Positions 25,746 through 33,870 of a stretch of DNA of 64,000 bases are shown here, one piece after another. The DNA comes from CAYREX01 sp964423505. GTDB lineage: Bacteria > Fermentibacterota > Fermentibacteria > Fermentibacterales > JCC-6. The position numbers and the translations under genes are program-made. Below the pieces are notes generated by a model. It was not told where the DNA came from. It was given only the letters and a program-made list of their open reading frames with translations, and searched no databases. Each line of letters starts with the position of its first letter. Position 1 is the stretch's first letter. The stretch lies in assembly GCA_964423505.1 (NCBI GenBank), contig CAYREX010000012.1:1-64000 (forward strand). Direction: 5' to 3'.

Positions 25746-27304
25746 GGAAGCTCATCGCAGTCTCGATGCTCGCAGCCATGGCCTGCGGCACCGCAGTGGC
25801 CCAGGAGGAGGTCGACGCCACCGCCGTCGGGATAGTCCCCTTCGGCTACAGCGGAAGCGACGCCCGCTGGGTCAGCGAGAAGCTCTACTCCGCCCTGGAG
25901 GACGGCATCGAGGAGTCGGAGATATACACGCTGGTAGACGAGGACGACCTAGAGGAAGCCTTCGAGGACCTGGGCTTCAACCCCTCGGACTTCGAGTACG
26001 GCGTCCCGCCGGACTTCGTCACCGACGCGGGCTGCGCCATCGGCGCGGACATGATGCTCTACGGCAACGTCTTCCCGTGCGGCGAAGGCCTGCAGGTGGT
26101 ATGGAACATAGGCGTGCCCGCCTCCGGCAACACGATAAACGCCGAGCCGGCGGTGGTCACGAAGAACACCGGCCCGGTCCGCGACCTGGCAGAGGAGATG
26201 GTCCAGGCGCTCGGCGAGATGGTGGGCGGCAGGGCCCAGCAGGCGCTGGACCAGGCGGAGTTCAGCATACAGATGGAGAACTGGTCCATGGCAATAATGT
26301 TCCTCCGGCAGGCGCTGTCGGTGGACCCGACGATGGAGGAGGCCAGGCTGCAGCTGGCCGAGGTCTACCTCGAGCCTGACGTCGACTCGACCGGACGCGC
26401 CATGGAGCTCTACCTGGAGATACTGGAGACCAACCCGCAGAGCGAGACCGCCCTCACCGGCCTCGGCAACGCCTACCTGGCGCAGGGGGACGCCGCCACC
26501 GCGAAGGACTACTTCGAGCAGGCGGTCGAGGTAGACCCCCAGAGCGCGGACGCCTACCTGGGAATGGCCTCCGCCTACCAGGAGCTGGGAGAGCTGGAGC
26601 AGGCCGTCTCGAGCTTCGAGGGGGCGCTGGCCAACGACCCGGACAACCTGCAGATAATGTTCCCGCTCAGTCTGCTGTACTACCAGCTGGAGGACTACGA
26701 GCAGGCCATCCCGTACATGGAGCAGGTGCTCGCCCAGAACCCGGGCATGAACGGCCTGAGGTCGAGACTGATACAGTCGTACGTGAACCTGGGACAGTAC
26801 GGAGACGCGGCGGACCAGGCGGCGCTCCTGCTGGAGGCGGACCCGGACAACGCACAGAAGATACTCTACACCGCCCAGCTCGAGTCCTGGGCCGGGAGGA
26901 CCTCTTCGGCCGTCCAGAGGCTCGAGTCGCTCATATCAGCTACCGGGAACCGGGAGGCCTACATACTCCTGGCCACCATCTACCGCGACAGCGGGCAGCG
27001 CGGATCCATGCAGAGCGTCTTCTCCAGGCTGAGCAGCGCCTACCCGAACGACCCGCTGGCCAACTACATGATGGGTGCCTTCTACTACCAGAGCGGCTCC
27101 AGCAAGGCCAGGGTCTCCGAGCTCGTCCCGGAGAACGTGCCCACGTGGGAGACGGCCATAAGCGAGCTGAACAGCGCCATCTCCTACCTCTCGCAGGTAA
27201 CGGGTTACCGGGCGGGCAACGCACAGACCATGATGGACGCGGCGTACAACGCCATAGCGCTCTGCGAGGAGAAGATCGACAGGGTGGAGCGGTACAGCAA
27301 CTAG
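25742..27304 (+). CDS. Periplasmic TPR-repeat protein
   Basis: 520 residues with a signal peptide ending at AVA (about residue 20). Residues 25-160 resemble a TolB/CsgG-type N-terminal domain (AVGIVPFGYSGSDARWVSEKL, GADMMLYGNVF). Residues about 180-470 are tandem TPRs (MAIMFLRQALSVDPTMEEAR, GNAYLAQGDAATAKDYFEQA, and others; at least six). It is probably a periplasmic or outer-membrane scaffold. It lies directly upstream of a type IV pilin gene, so a pilus-biogenesis role (PilF/Tgl-like) is possible but not shown. Confidence 0.78.
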   Translation: MRKLIAVSMLAAMACGTAVAQEEVDATAVGIVPFGYSGSDARWVSEKLYSALEDGIEESEIYTLVDEDDLEEAFEDLGFNPSDFEYGVPPDFVTDAGCAIGADMMLYGNVFPCGEGLQVVWNIGVPASGNTINAEPAVVTKNTGPVRDLAEEMVQALGEMVGGRAQQALDQAEFSIQMENWSMAIMFLRQALSVDPTMEEARLQLAEVYLEPDVDSTGRAMELYLEILETNPQSETALTGLGNAYLAQGDAATAKDYFEQAVEVDPQSADAYLGMASAYQELGELEQAVSSFEGALANDPDNLQIMFPLSLLYYQLEDYEQAIPYMEQVLAQNPGMNGLRSRLIQSYVNLGQYGDAADQAALLLEADPDNAQKILYTAQLESWAGRTSSAVQRLESLISATGNREAYILLATIYRDSGQRGSMQSVFSRLSSAYPNDPLANYMMGAFYYQSGSSKARVSELVPENVPTWETAISELNSAISYLSQVTGYRAGNAQTMMDAAYNAIALCEEKIDRVERYSN

Positions 27305-27364
27305 GCCCGCAGGGGGTTGCGCTCGCGCAGGTGGTTGCTATCTTAGGGACGTGAGGGTCACGCG

Positions 27365-27439
27365 ATGTGCAAGTGCATGCACTGCGGATGCGAGGTGGGG
27401 AAGAAAGCCAGGTCGCATCACCCTCGAAAAGGGTATTAA
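27365..27439 (+). CDS. Possible 24-residue Cys/His-rich peptide
   Basis: A short open frame, MCKCMHCGCEVGKKARSHHP plus RKGY, with four cysteines in a CxCxxCxC cluster and a His pair, as in tiny zinc-binding proteins. GTGAGGG lies upstream as a possible ribosome binding site. It ends 16 bases before the sigma54-like promoter of the pilin gene. The Cys density is far above the local protein average, but an ORF this short can arise by chance; evidence is compositional only. Confidence 0.3.
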   Translation: MCKCMHCGCEVGKKARSHHPRKGY

Positions 27440-27455
27440 TTGGATGATACCCTGA

Positions 27456-27471
27456 TGGAAGAATTCTTGCT
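27456..27471 (+). promoter_or_regulatory. Sigma54-type -24/-12 promoter of the pilin gene
   Basis: TGGAAGAATTCTTGCT matches the essential GG and GC of the sigma54 element with the required 10-base spacing, and the TTGCT -12 block is perfect. The -24 block keeps TGG but not the following C. The predicted start near 27482 gives a 29-base leader to the pilin ATG. RpoN control of pilA-like genes is well known. Confidence 0.6.
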
Positions 27472-27510
27472 TCTATTAGAGCTGAAGAAGTGTAGCGCCA
27501 GGAACCCGAG

Positions 27511-27930
27511 ATGGAAGGCAAGGCCCGTATGAGACATGGATTCACCCTTATCGAGCTGATGATCGTCGTGGTGATCATCGGCATACTCGCCGCCATAGCC
27601 ATCCCCTTCTTCAGCAGCACGCAGGAGGAGGCCAAGCAGGCGGCGTGCAGGTCGAACATGCGCTGCATCGCCAGCGCCGAGGCCATGTACTTCGCAAGGC
27701 TTGGGCACAGCTACGCAACGGCGAACGGCCTGGAGAGCTCGGGCATACTCTCCAACGCCAGCTCCCTGGTATGCCCCAAGGACGGCAGCGATTACGTCTA
27801 CGACCTGGGCACGAAGCAGACCTACGATACCTACAGGATAACCTGCGGCTTCGACGACGGCTCTACAACTGGGGTCCACGGGTACATCGACAACGGCGTC
27901 GCCTCCTGGCAGGGGGAGACCCAGGAGTAA
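27511..27930 (+). CDS. Type IV pilin / pseudopilin
   Basis: 139 residues with a PilD-type leader: cleavage after Gly in RHG|FTLIELMIVVVIIGILAAIAIP (cleavage after residue 10; Glu +5 present). A TM/stalk helix and a small globular head follow, with Cys pairs around VCPKDG and RITCGF. ATG 27511 has AGGA 7 bases upstream; ATG 27529 would give the minimal leader MRHG. It could be the major pilin or a GspG-like pseudopilin. It has its own promoter and terminator, indicating a high-output monocistronic unit typical of a major pilin. Confidence 0.9.
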   Translation: MEGKARMRHGFTLIELMIVVVIIGILAAIAIPFFSSTQEEAKQAACRSNMRCIASAEAMYFARLGHSYATANGLESSGILSNASSLVCPKDGSDYVYDLGTKQTYDTYRITCGFDDGSTTGVHGYIDNGVASWQGETQE

Positions 27931-27983
27931 CAAGGCTCCGGGTCCCGGGCGGCCCGCAGGTCACATCTCTGGATTCCTGGCAA

Positions 27984-28016
27984 GGGGGAGCCCCTGTGGC
28001 TCCCCCTCTCTTCATT
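27984..28016 (+). terminator. Rho-independent terminator after the pilin gene
   Basis: A perfect 9-bp stem GGGGGAGCC/GGCTCCCCC with loop CCTGT, followed by TCTCTTCATT. It lies 54 bases after the pilin stop. Confidence 0.85.
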
Positions 28017-28097
28017 CCCGCCAGCGGCCGAGCTTGCCGCGGCCTCCCCGCTTTCCCATAACTACCCCCTGACGACGGCACCAACCGCCGGAGGGGC

Positions 28098-29123
28098 ATG
28101 AGAGCGCACCTGGACATCACCCATCCAGCTCACGCCAACTTCCTGCGCAGGCTCCCCGGCCTGCTGGGGGAGGGAGGGCACCGGGTAACCATCTCCTGCC
28201 TGGAGAGGGGGCGGCTCCCCGGGATCGTCCGCGAGCTCTACCCCGGTATGCCGGTGACCGTGGTCGGCAGGTACTCCAGCTCCAGGGCCGGCCTCTGGCT
28301 GGTCACCGGGCTTGCCAGGACGCTCCGCCTCTGCAGCCTCCTTTCGAGGGTAGGTCCGGACGTGGTGGCGGGAGTCGCCTGCTTCCAGCCGGCGCTGGTG
28401 GGCCGCTTCATGGGCTTCCCCTCCGTAGGGGCATACGACGACCCCGAGCACCGTCTCAACTACGGCCTGACAAGGCGCTGGACCGACCGGTTCCTGGTAC
28501 CGGAGTGCCTGGGCGACCGGGGCGGGAACGTGGTGACCTTCCGAGGTCTGAAGGAATGGGCCTACCTCTCGCCGAGGGTCTTCCGCCCGGACCCCTCGGT
28601 GCCTTCGTCCATGGGCCTCGAGCCGGGCAGCTACGTGTTCGTGAGGAGCGTCGACACCAGGAGCATGAACTACAGGGGACAGGACCCGGGCGCTGTCCGG
28701 CGGCTGCACCGGGCCGGCCTGGGGAAACGCCTCACGGTCCTGGCCTCGCTGGAGAGGCCGGAGGAGGCGGAGCAGCTGCCGGGCTGGAGGCTCATTGAGG
28801 GTCCGGTGCGGGACATACACTCGCTGCTCTACTACGCTGCGGCGGTCGTCTCCAGCGGAGACAGCATGGCCAGGGAGGGGGCCCAGCTGGGCGTCCCGTC
28901 GGTATACTGCGGCGACCGGGATATGGCGGCCAACTCGCTCCTGACCGGCATGGGGCTCATGAGCCACGTCCGGGAGCCGGAGGAGGTCGTCCGCTTCGTC
29001 TCGAGCGAGGGCGGCTTCCACCTGGAGAGCAGGGAGAGCGTGAGGGAGAGGCTGCTGGCCGGGTGGGACGACCCGACCCTGGCCATGAGGGACCTGTTGA
29101 CCGAAGTGAACGGGGGGAGCTGA
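28098..29123 (+). CDS. DUF354 glycosyltransferase-like protein
   Basis: 341 residues of the DUF354 family, which has a GT-B-like fold related to MurG/WecB-type enzymes and usually sits in polysaccharide clusters. Visible landmarks are the N-terminal LDITHPAHANFLRRL, DVVAGVACFQPALVGR, and the C-terminal SSGDSMAREGAQLGVPSVYC donor-site region. Substrate unknown. GGAGGGG lies just before ATG 28098. It is followed 2 bases later by the nucleotide-sugar dehydrogenase. Confidence 0.82.
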   Translation: MRAHLDITHPAHANFLRRLPGLLGEGGHRVTISCLERGRLPGIVRELYPGMPVTVVGRYSSSRAGLWLVTGLARTLRLCSLLSRVGPDVVAGVACFQPALVGRFMGFPSVGAYDDPEHRLNYGLTRRWTDRFLVPECLGDRGGNVVTFRGLKEWAYLSPRVFRPDPSVPSSMGLEPGSYVFVRSVDTRSMNYRGQDPGAVRRLHRAGLGKRLTVLASLERPEEAEQLPGWRLIEGPVRDIHSLLYYAAAVVSSGDSMAREGAQLGVPSVYCGDRDMAANSLLTGMGLMSHVREPEEVVRFVSSEGGFHLESRESVRERLLAGWDDPTLAMRDLLTEVNGGS

Positions 29124-29125
29124 CC

Positions 29126-30382
29126 TTGAGGATAAGCGTCTTCGGCCTCGGATACGTCGGATGCGTCTCGATGGGCTGCCTGGCGGAGCTGGGCCACGAG
29201 ATGGTTGGGGTTGACGTGAACCCCCGGAAGGTACGGCTGGTGAACGCCGGCAGGGCTACGATAGTCGAGGAGGGTGTCGACGAGCTCATCTCCCGGCAGC
29301 GGGAGAGCGGGAGGTTGAGGGCCACGCAGGACTGCGCCGAGGCGGTCCGGGAGACGGAGCTCTCGCTGCTCTGCGTCCCCACCCCTCCCGACGACCGCGG
29401 CCACCTGGACATGTCCGCCGTGAGCCGGGTCTCCCGGGAGATAGGCACCGCCCTGCGCGGCTCCGGCGGCGGCTTCCATACCGTCGTCCTCCGCAGCACC
29501 GTGCCCCCGGGGACGACGGAGGAGGTGGAGCGCCTGCTGGCCGAGGCTTCGGGGATGCCCCCCGGCGAGGGTTTCGGTGTGGCCCACAACCCGGAGTTCC
29601 TGCGGGAGGGCTCCAGCATAGCCGACTTCTTCTCGCCACCCTTCGTCGTGGCCGCCTCCGGCTCGGAGAGGGCGCTGGACGCCGTCCGGCGGATGTACGA
29701 GGGAATCGACTCGGAGTTCCTGGCGGTGGACCCCGGTGTCGCCGAGATGATTAAGTACGTCTCCAACTCCTTCCATGCCCTCAAGGTGGCCTTCGCGAAC
29801 GAGGTGGGCAGGATATGCGAAGAGGTGGGCGTCGACGGCGGGGCGGTCATGGAGGTGTTCAGGAGGGACCGTCTCCTCAACGTCTCCGGGGCCTACCTCA
29901 GACCCGGCTTCGCCTACGGCGGCTCCTGCCTGCCGAAGGACCTGGGAGCCATCTGCTCAATGGCCCACGACTCGCTGGTAGAGGCGCCGGTCCTGCAGGC
30001 GGTCGACCGGAGCAACCGGGCGCAGGTCCGGTCGGTCTTCCGCAGGGTGGCCGAGGCCGGCTCCCGCAGGGTGGCCGTCGTCGGCCTCAGCTTCAAGCAG
30101 GGCACCGACGACCTGCGCAACAGCCCGGCCGTGGAGCTCGTGGAGATGCTCATCGGAAAGGGCTACGAAGTAACCGTGTACGACGGGCAGGTCGTCTTCT
30201 CCAACCTGACCGGGAGGAACAGGGAGTACATCGAGGAGAGGCTCCCCCACGTCGGCCGACTGCTCGCCGGCAGCCTCGCGGAGGCCCTGGAGGGCGCCGG
30301 GACGGTTGTCCTGCTCCAGGAGGCGGACCTCCCGGACGACCTGGGCGATGACGTCGCCGTGGTGGACGCCCTCCCCCGATGA
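29126..30382 (+). CDS. GDP-mannose/UDP-sugar 6-dehydrogenase (AlgD-like)
   Basis: 418 residues from TTG 29126. It has an N-terminal Rossmann motif FGLGYVGCV, the LCVPTPPDD segment, NPEFLREG, and the catalytic motif GGSCLPKD with Cys at about 268, the same position as in AlgD. The central helix HALKVAFANEVGRICEEVGVDG and C-terminal GTDDLRNSPAVELVEMLIGKGYEV look closer to AlgD than to Ugd. It oxidises a nucleotide sugar to its uronic acid with NAD+, supplying acidic sugars to an exopolysaccharide (inference from neighbours). Confidence 0.88.
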   Translation: MRISVFGLGYVGCVSMGCLAELGHEMVGVDVNPRKVRLVNAGRATIVEEGVDELISRQRESGRLRATQDCAEAVRETELSLLCVPTPPDDRGHLDMSAVSRVSREIGTALRGSGGGFHTVVLRSTVPPGTTEEVERLLAEASGMPPGEGFGVAHNPEFLREGSSIADFFSPPFVVAASGSERALDAVRRMYEGIDSEFLAVDPGVAEMIKYVSNSFHALKVAFANEVGRICEEVGVDGGAVMEVFRRDRLLNVSGAYLRPGFAYGGSCLPKDLGAICSMAHDSLVEAPVLQAVDRSNRAQVRSVFRRVAEAGSRRVAVVGLSFKQGTDDLRNSPAVELVEMLIGKGYEVTVYDGQVVFSNLTGRNREYIEERLPHVGRLLAGSLAEALEGAGTVVLLQEADLPDDLGDDVAVVDALPR

Positions 30383-31335
30383 GACGCAGGTGGCGGAGGG
30401 TACTCCTGTTCGCCTTTGAGATTCCCCTGAGCGTCCTCGCGGTCTGGTTCGCCGTCCGGACGCTGCTTGAGCGCCTATCCGGCCTTGACCTGTCCGGGCT
30501 TTCCCCGGCTCTCCCGCCGCTGGTCGGAGCGGTGCTGTCTCTTCTTGCAGCGAAGATGCTCGCCGCCCTGGCCTACTGCATCACCATCAGGGGGCTGGGC
30601 GGACGGATACCGGTCCAGACCATCCTGGCCGCGAGGATAGCCGTGCTTCCCGCCCGGTACGTCCCGGGAAGGGTGGCGGCAACGGGCGGCCTGGCGCTGC
30701 TGCTCTCCAGGTTCGGGCTCTCCGGTACCGTGGCCCTCAGCGCCAGCGTCATACCCCTGGTGGTCAGCCTGCTCGCGGGTATACTGGTCTCGGTGCCGGT
30801 CCTCCTGCTGGAGGGTCTGGGCAGGCAGCTCGGAGTCATCATCCCGGCGGCGGTGCCGGTTGCGCTGCTCCTCGCCTGCATGCTCCATCCGGCACTGCTG
30901 CCCAGGCTCCTGGACAGGCTGCTGAGGAGGATGGGGAAGCCGGGGGTGAGCATGCCCCCGGCGCGTGTGATGCTCGGCCTCATGGGGGTAACGGTGGCCA
31001 GGTTCGTTCTGGTGGGGACGGTGCTCTACCTTCTCGCCCTGGCGTTCGGACCGGTCCCCCTGTCGCTGCTGCCACTCGTGAGCGCGGCCGCCGTCATCTC
31101 CTTCGTAGCTGGTTTCCTAGTGTTCTTCGTCCCCGCGGGGATAGGGGTGAGGGAGTCGGTCATCCTGCTGGTGCTCTCGGACTCAGTCCCGCTGGTGGCG
31201 CTGGCGGTGCTCCTCTTCAGGGCGCTGGACGTCGTCACCGACCTCGGTCTCGGCCTCTCGGGGGCCGTCATCACCGGAAGACGGCTCAAGGCCGGGGGGC
31301 GAGCACCCTCCGCCGAGGGCGCCGACCGGGTATAG
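30379..31335 (+). CDS. Flippase-like / LPG synthase TM-domain protein
   Basis: 318 residues and about eight TM segments. The family motifs ARYVPGRV (about residue 93) and VPAGIGVRESVI (about 253) identify the lysylphosphatidylglycerol-synthase TM/UPF0104 family, which includes flippase-like proteins near polysaccharide genes. The start overlaps the preceding stop (ATGA). Its last 153 bases are antisense to the sulfotransferase gene, so the two convergent genes share this stretch. Confidence 0.85.
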   Translation: MRRRWRRVLLFAFEIPLSVLAVWFAVRTLLERLSGLDLSGLSPALPPLVGAVLSLLAAKMLAALAYCITIRGLGGRIPVQTILAARIAVLPARYVPGRVAATGGLALLLSRFGLSGTVALSASVIPLVVSLLAGILVSVPVLLLEGLGRQLGVIIPAAVPVALLLACMLHPALLPRLLDRLLRRMGKPGVSMPPARVMLGLMGVTVARFVLVGTVLYLLALAFGPVPLSLLPLVSAAAVISFVAGFLVFFVPAGIGVRESVILLVLSDSVPLVALAVLLFRALDVVTDLGLGLSGAVITGRRLKAGGRAPSAEGADRV

Positions 31336-32250
31336 GCCGCTTCTCATCAGAGCGATTGCCATGCGGTGCATGGCCATCTCCCAGGCGAGCGAGAGCCTCG
31401 CGCGGATGCCGGTCCGGCGTAGATCCCCCGGGGAGCGTTCGTAGCCGAGCCTCGCAGCCGTTGGAGCGCTCAGGGCGAGTACAAGGCCGGTCTCCTCGGA
31501 GGAGAGCACGCCACGCCACCTCTCCAGCACACCCCGGTCCATCCCGCCGCACCAGGGGCCGGCCGCGTGGGAGGAGTCCCTCACGGAGGGCTGGAGCATG
31601 CCGGGCGCCGGCTCCAGGCCGAGGAGGTCGCAGAGCCGCTCCATCTCCGCCTCCGGCTCCCTGACCACGTCCTCCATCCGCATGCGGACCAGCCGCCCCG
31701 GCGGGAGCCGCTCCTCGCAGCGCAGTATCGTGCGGTTCAGGAGAAGCCACCTGGCGACGCCCTGCATCAGCCTGCCGCTCCACCGCATGCCCTCCCTGCC
31801 CAGGAGGGAGGCGACCACCGCGGGGCAGTCCCTGGTGACCGCAACGAACCTGAGGTCCGGCCTCCGACGCGCGAGCATCGGCATGAAGACCGTGTGCCAG
31901 GGCGTCTTCTCGAGGACCAGCGGGGAGTCGCCCAGGGTCTCCAGCAGGCGCCAGAAGCAGTCCAGCAGGTCCGTGGAGGACCGGACCGCCTTCAGCAGCT
32001 CGCCCCTCCTGGAAGGGAAGACCGGCTCCTCCCTGGGGTATTCCGCCTGCACCAGGCAGTCGACTATCCGAACGGCCCTCTCCCTCGCCGGGAGCAGCCG
32101 GAGAAGGTGCCGCTGGCTGTAGACGTACTGGAGGTACTTGGTCTCCGGCACCGCGGTCACGTGCGGGTGTCCGCCCAGCATGCGGCTGACGAGGGTGGTG
32201 CCCGACCTTGCGCATCCTACGACCATCAGGAGCCCCGGGCCGGCGGTCAC
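31183..32250 (-). CDS. Sulfotransferase family protein
   Basis: 355 residues from GTG 32250. The PAPS-binding loop GCARSGTTLVSRML is near residue 12. Further sulfotransferase features are LEKTPWHTVFMP and the 3'-phosphate region VAVTRDCPAVVASLLGREG. It would sulfate a glycan or lipid using PAPS. The C-terminal 45 residues are low-complexity and antisense to the flippase gene, so the true functional end may be earlier. It fits the glycan-modification context. Confidence 0.82.
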   Translation of the reverse strand: MTAGPGLLMVVGCARSGTTLVSRMLGGHPHVTAVPETKYLQYVYSQRHLLRLLPARERAVRIVDCLVQAEYPREEPVFPSRRGELLKAVRSSTDLLDCFWRLLETLGDSPLVLEKTPWHTVFMPMLARRRPDLRFVAVTRDCPAVVASLLGREGMRWSGRLMQGVARWLLLNRTILRCEERLPPGRLVRMRMEDVVREPEAEMERLCDLLGLEPAPGMLQPSVRDSSHAAGPWCGGMDRGVLERWRGVLSSEETGLVLALSAPTAARLGYERSPGDLRRTGIRARLSLAWEMAMHRMAIALMRSGLYPVGALGGGCSPPGLEPSSGDDGPREAETEVGDDVQRPEEEHRQRHQRD

Positions 32251-32316
32251 ACCCGTTCTCCCGCAATGGGCAGAGGGGGGCGGTCCCGGAGCGGCGTGCG
32301 CAGAGGGTTCAAGCGG

Positions 32317-33870
32317 TCAGCCCCCCTCGGGGAGGACCGTCTCGCCCAGCACGCGGACGATGTCGGGATCGTAGATGGTTCCGCTCCTGTGCCTGATGGA
32401 TGTCAGTGCCGGCTCTGCGCCTGCGTCCGACCTCCTGACCCATGTCGCCGCCACGGAGATGATCCTGGAGGCCAGCGGTATCTCGGCCCCGGAGAGGCCG
32501 TCCGGCCCGCCGGAACCGTCGTAGTTCTCGTTCACGTGCCTCACGGCCCTGGCGACGTCCGGCGGGAGCTCGAACTGCCCCCTGGAGGGGAGCATCGAGA
32601 AGGCCTCCTGCCAGTCGGCCTCCGCCTTGGCCAGTATGGGAGCGGTCAGGTGGAGCATGGCCGCCATCTCGAGGCTCTCCAGCTCATCGGGCTCCATCCC
32701 GAGAGACATGCCCATGGAGAGGGCGGTCGAGGCCACCTGCTCGCTGTAGCCGGTCTGGCGGCTGTCCGACCTGTCCAGGGAGTAGACCATGGCCTCCAGG
32801 CAGCGCCACCCCTCCCGCTCCACGCGCTTGCGCAGCTCGAGGTTTCGAAGAACCGTCTCGGCCTGTGCGGTGAAGACCTCCAGCCGCGCCGGGTCCAGCA
32901 CGGTGTCCAGGGAGGGCCATATCTCCATCAGCAGTCCTTCGCCGCTGCCGTGGACCAGAGGCTCCCCCTCGGGCGGGGAGGGGGAGGGGGGATACGAGAA
33001 TGAGCTGCCCCTCCACCTGACGGTGAGGGCCCGGGGGGTGGCGCCCCGGTACCAGGCCATGGCGAACTCCCGAAGCGCTTCCAGCGGCGTCCTCAGGGAG
33101 GAGAGCATGCCGGGGAACCGAGCGAGCTCCCTCTCCATGGCCATGGTCCGCAGGGAGCGTGCGCTGCTCCTGGTGACGGAGAGGGTCAGGGATGCCTGCA
33201 CCGCTATCAGCCCAAGCGTCCCGGCCACGAGCGGCAGAGACCATGCCGGACCGGACGGCGCCGAGAGGTCCATTACCGCCGGGACCATGAAGGGGCTGAA
33301 GACCAACGGCAGTGGCAGGTGCCTGGCGCAGAGGAGCGGCCTCCCCATGGATGGCAACCTGGTGAGCTGCCTCACCAGGCAGTTCAGGAGGGCAGCAGCT
33401 CCAGTCGCAGCCAGCATCCGCAGCAGCAGCATGTGGAATGGTGCGCGCTCGATCCATCCCAGCGCGCCGCAGCCGACCGTGACGAGTCGCAGGACCAGGA
33501 GGGTACCCACCGCGAACCCCATGGCCTTACCGGCGGCCCGGGGGAGGGACCTGCCTATCCGCACGTTGTAGGCGGTCATGCCGAGGAAGGCGGTCAGGGC
33601 GAAGCCCATCTCCTGGAGGAAGGTGTGTCCGGTTAGGGCCAGCAGCGCCTGGAAGCATGGGTAGAGGGTCACGCTGAAGCCGGTGGTCCTCACGCTGTAG
33701 AGTCCGGCCGTGAAAAGCACTCCGAAGCCGGCCACCAGCATGTAGGCTATCTCCCTCTCGTCACCCATGGACGTGTGGGAGACCGGGACCCAGGCGACCA
33801 GGAGCAGGAGTATGGCCAGGTCCAGTGGAGCCCTGAGCTCCCAGCCGTCGCCGGAGCGCTGCTCAGGCAC
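32317..33870 (-). CDS. Membrane protein with degenerate HD-GYP domain
   Basis: 517 residues. Several TM segments (about residues 15-240) are followed by a GAF-like region and a C-terminal HD-GYP fold (about 350-510) in which metal-binding residues are lost: the HD pair is HL (407), HHE is HVNE, and GGYPDGL has become GGPDGL. The flanking sequence (IPLASRIISVA) still matches the fold. It is probably a catalytically inactive regulator paired with the intact enzyme encoded just upstream, with which it overlaps by 8 bases. GTG 33870 is the chosen start. Confidence 0.8.
   Translation of the reverse strand: MPEQRSGDGWELRAPLDLAILLLLVAWVPVSHTSMGDEREIAYMLVAGFGVLFTAGLYSVRTTGFSVTLYPCFQALLALTGHTFLQEMGFALTAFLGMTAYNVRIGRSLPRAAGKAMGFAVGTLLVLRLVTVGCGALGWIERAPFHMLLLRMLAATGAAALLNCLVRQLTRLPSMGRPLLCARHLPLPLVFSPFMVPAVMDLSAPSGPAWSLPLVAGTLGLIAVQASLTLSVTRSSARSLRTMAMERELARFPGMLSSLRTPLEALREFAMAWYRGATPRALTVRWRGSSFSYPPSPSPPEGEPLVHGSGEGLLMEIWPSLDTVLDPARLEVFTAQAETVLRNLELRKRVEREGWRCLEAMVYSLDRSDSRQTGYSEQVASTALSMGMSLGMEPDELESLEMAAMLHLTAPILAKAEADWQEAFSMLPSRGQFELPPDVARAVRHVNENYDGSGGPDGLSGAEIPLASRIISVAATWVRRSDAGAEPALTSIRHRSGTIYDPDIVRVLGETVLPEGG

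Noticed and set aside
27320..27364. A riboswitch-like leader before the pilin gene.
   Set aside because: I could not find a conserved riboswitch core or paired helices; the region is better explained by the small ORF and the sigma54-type promoter.
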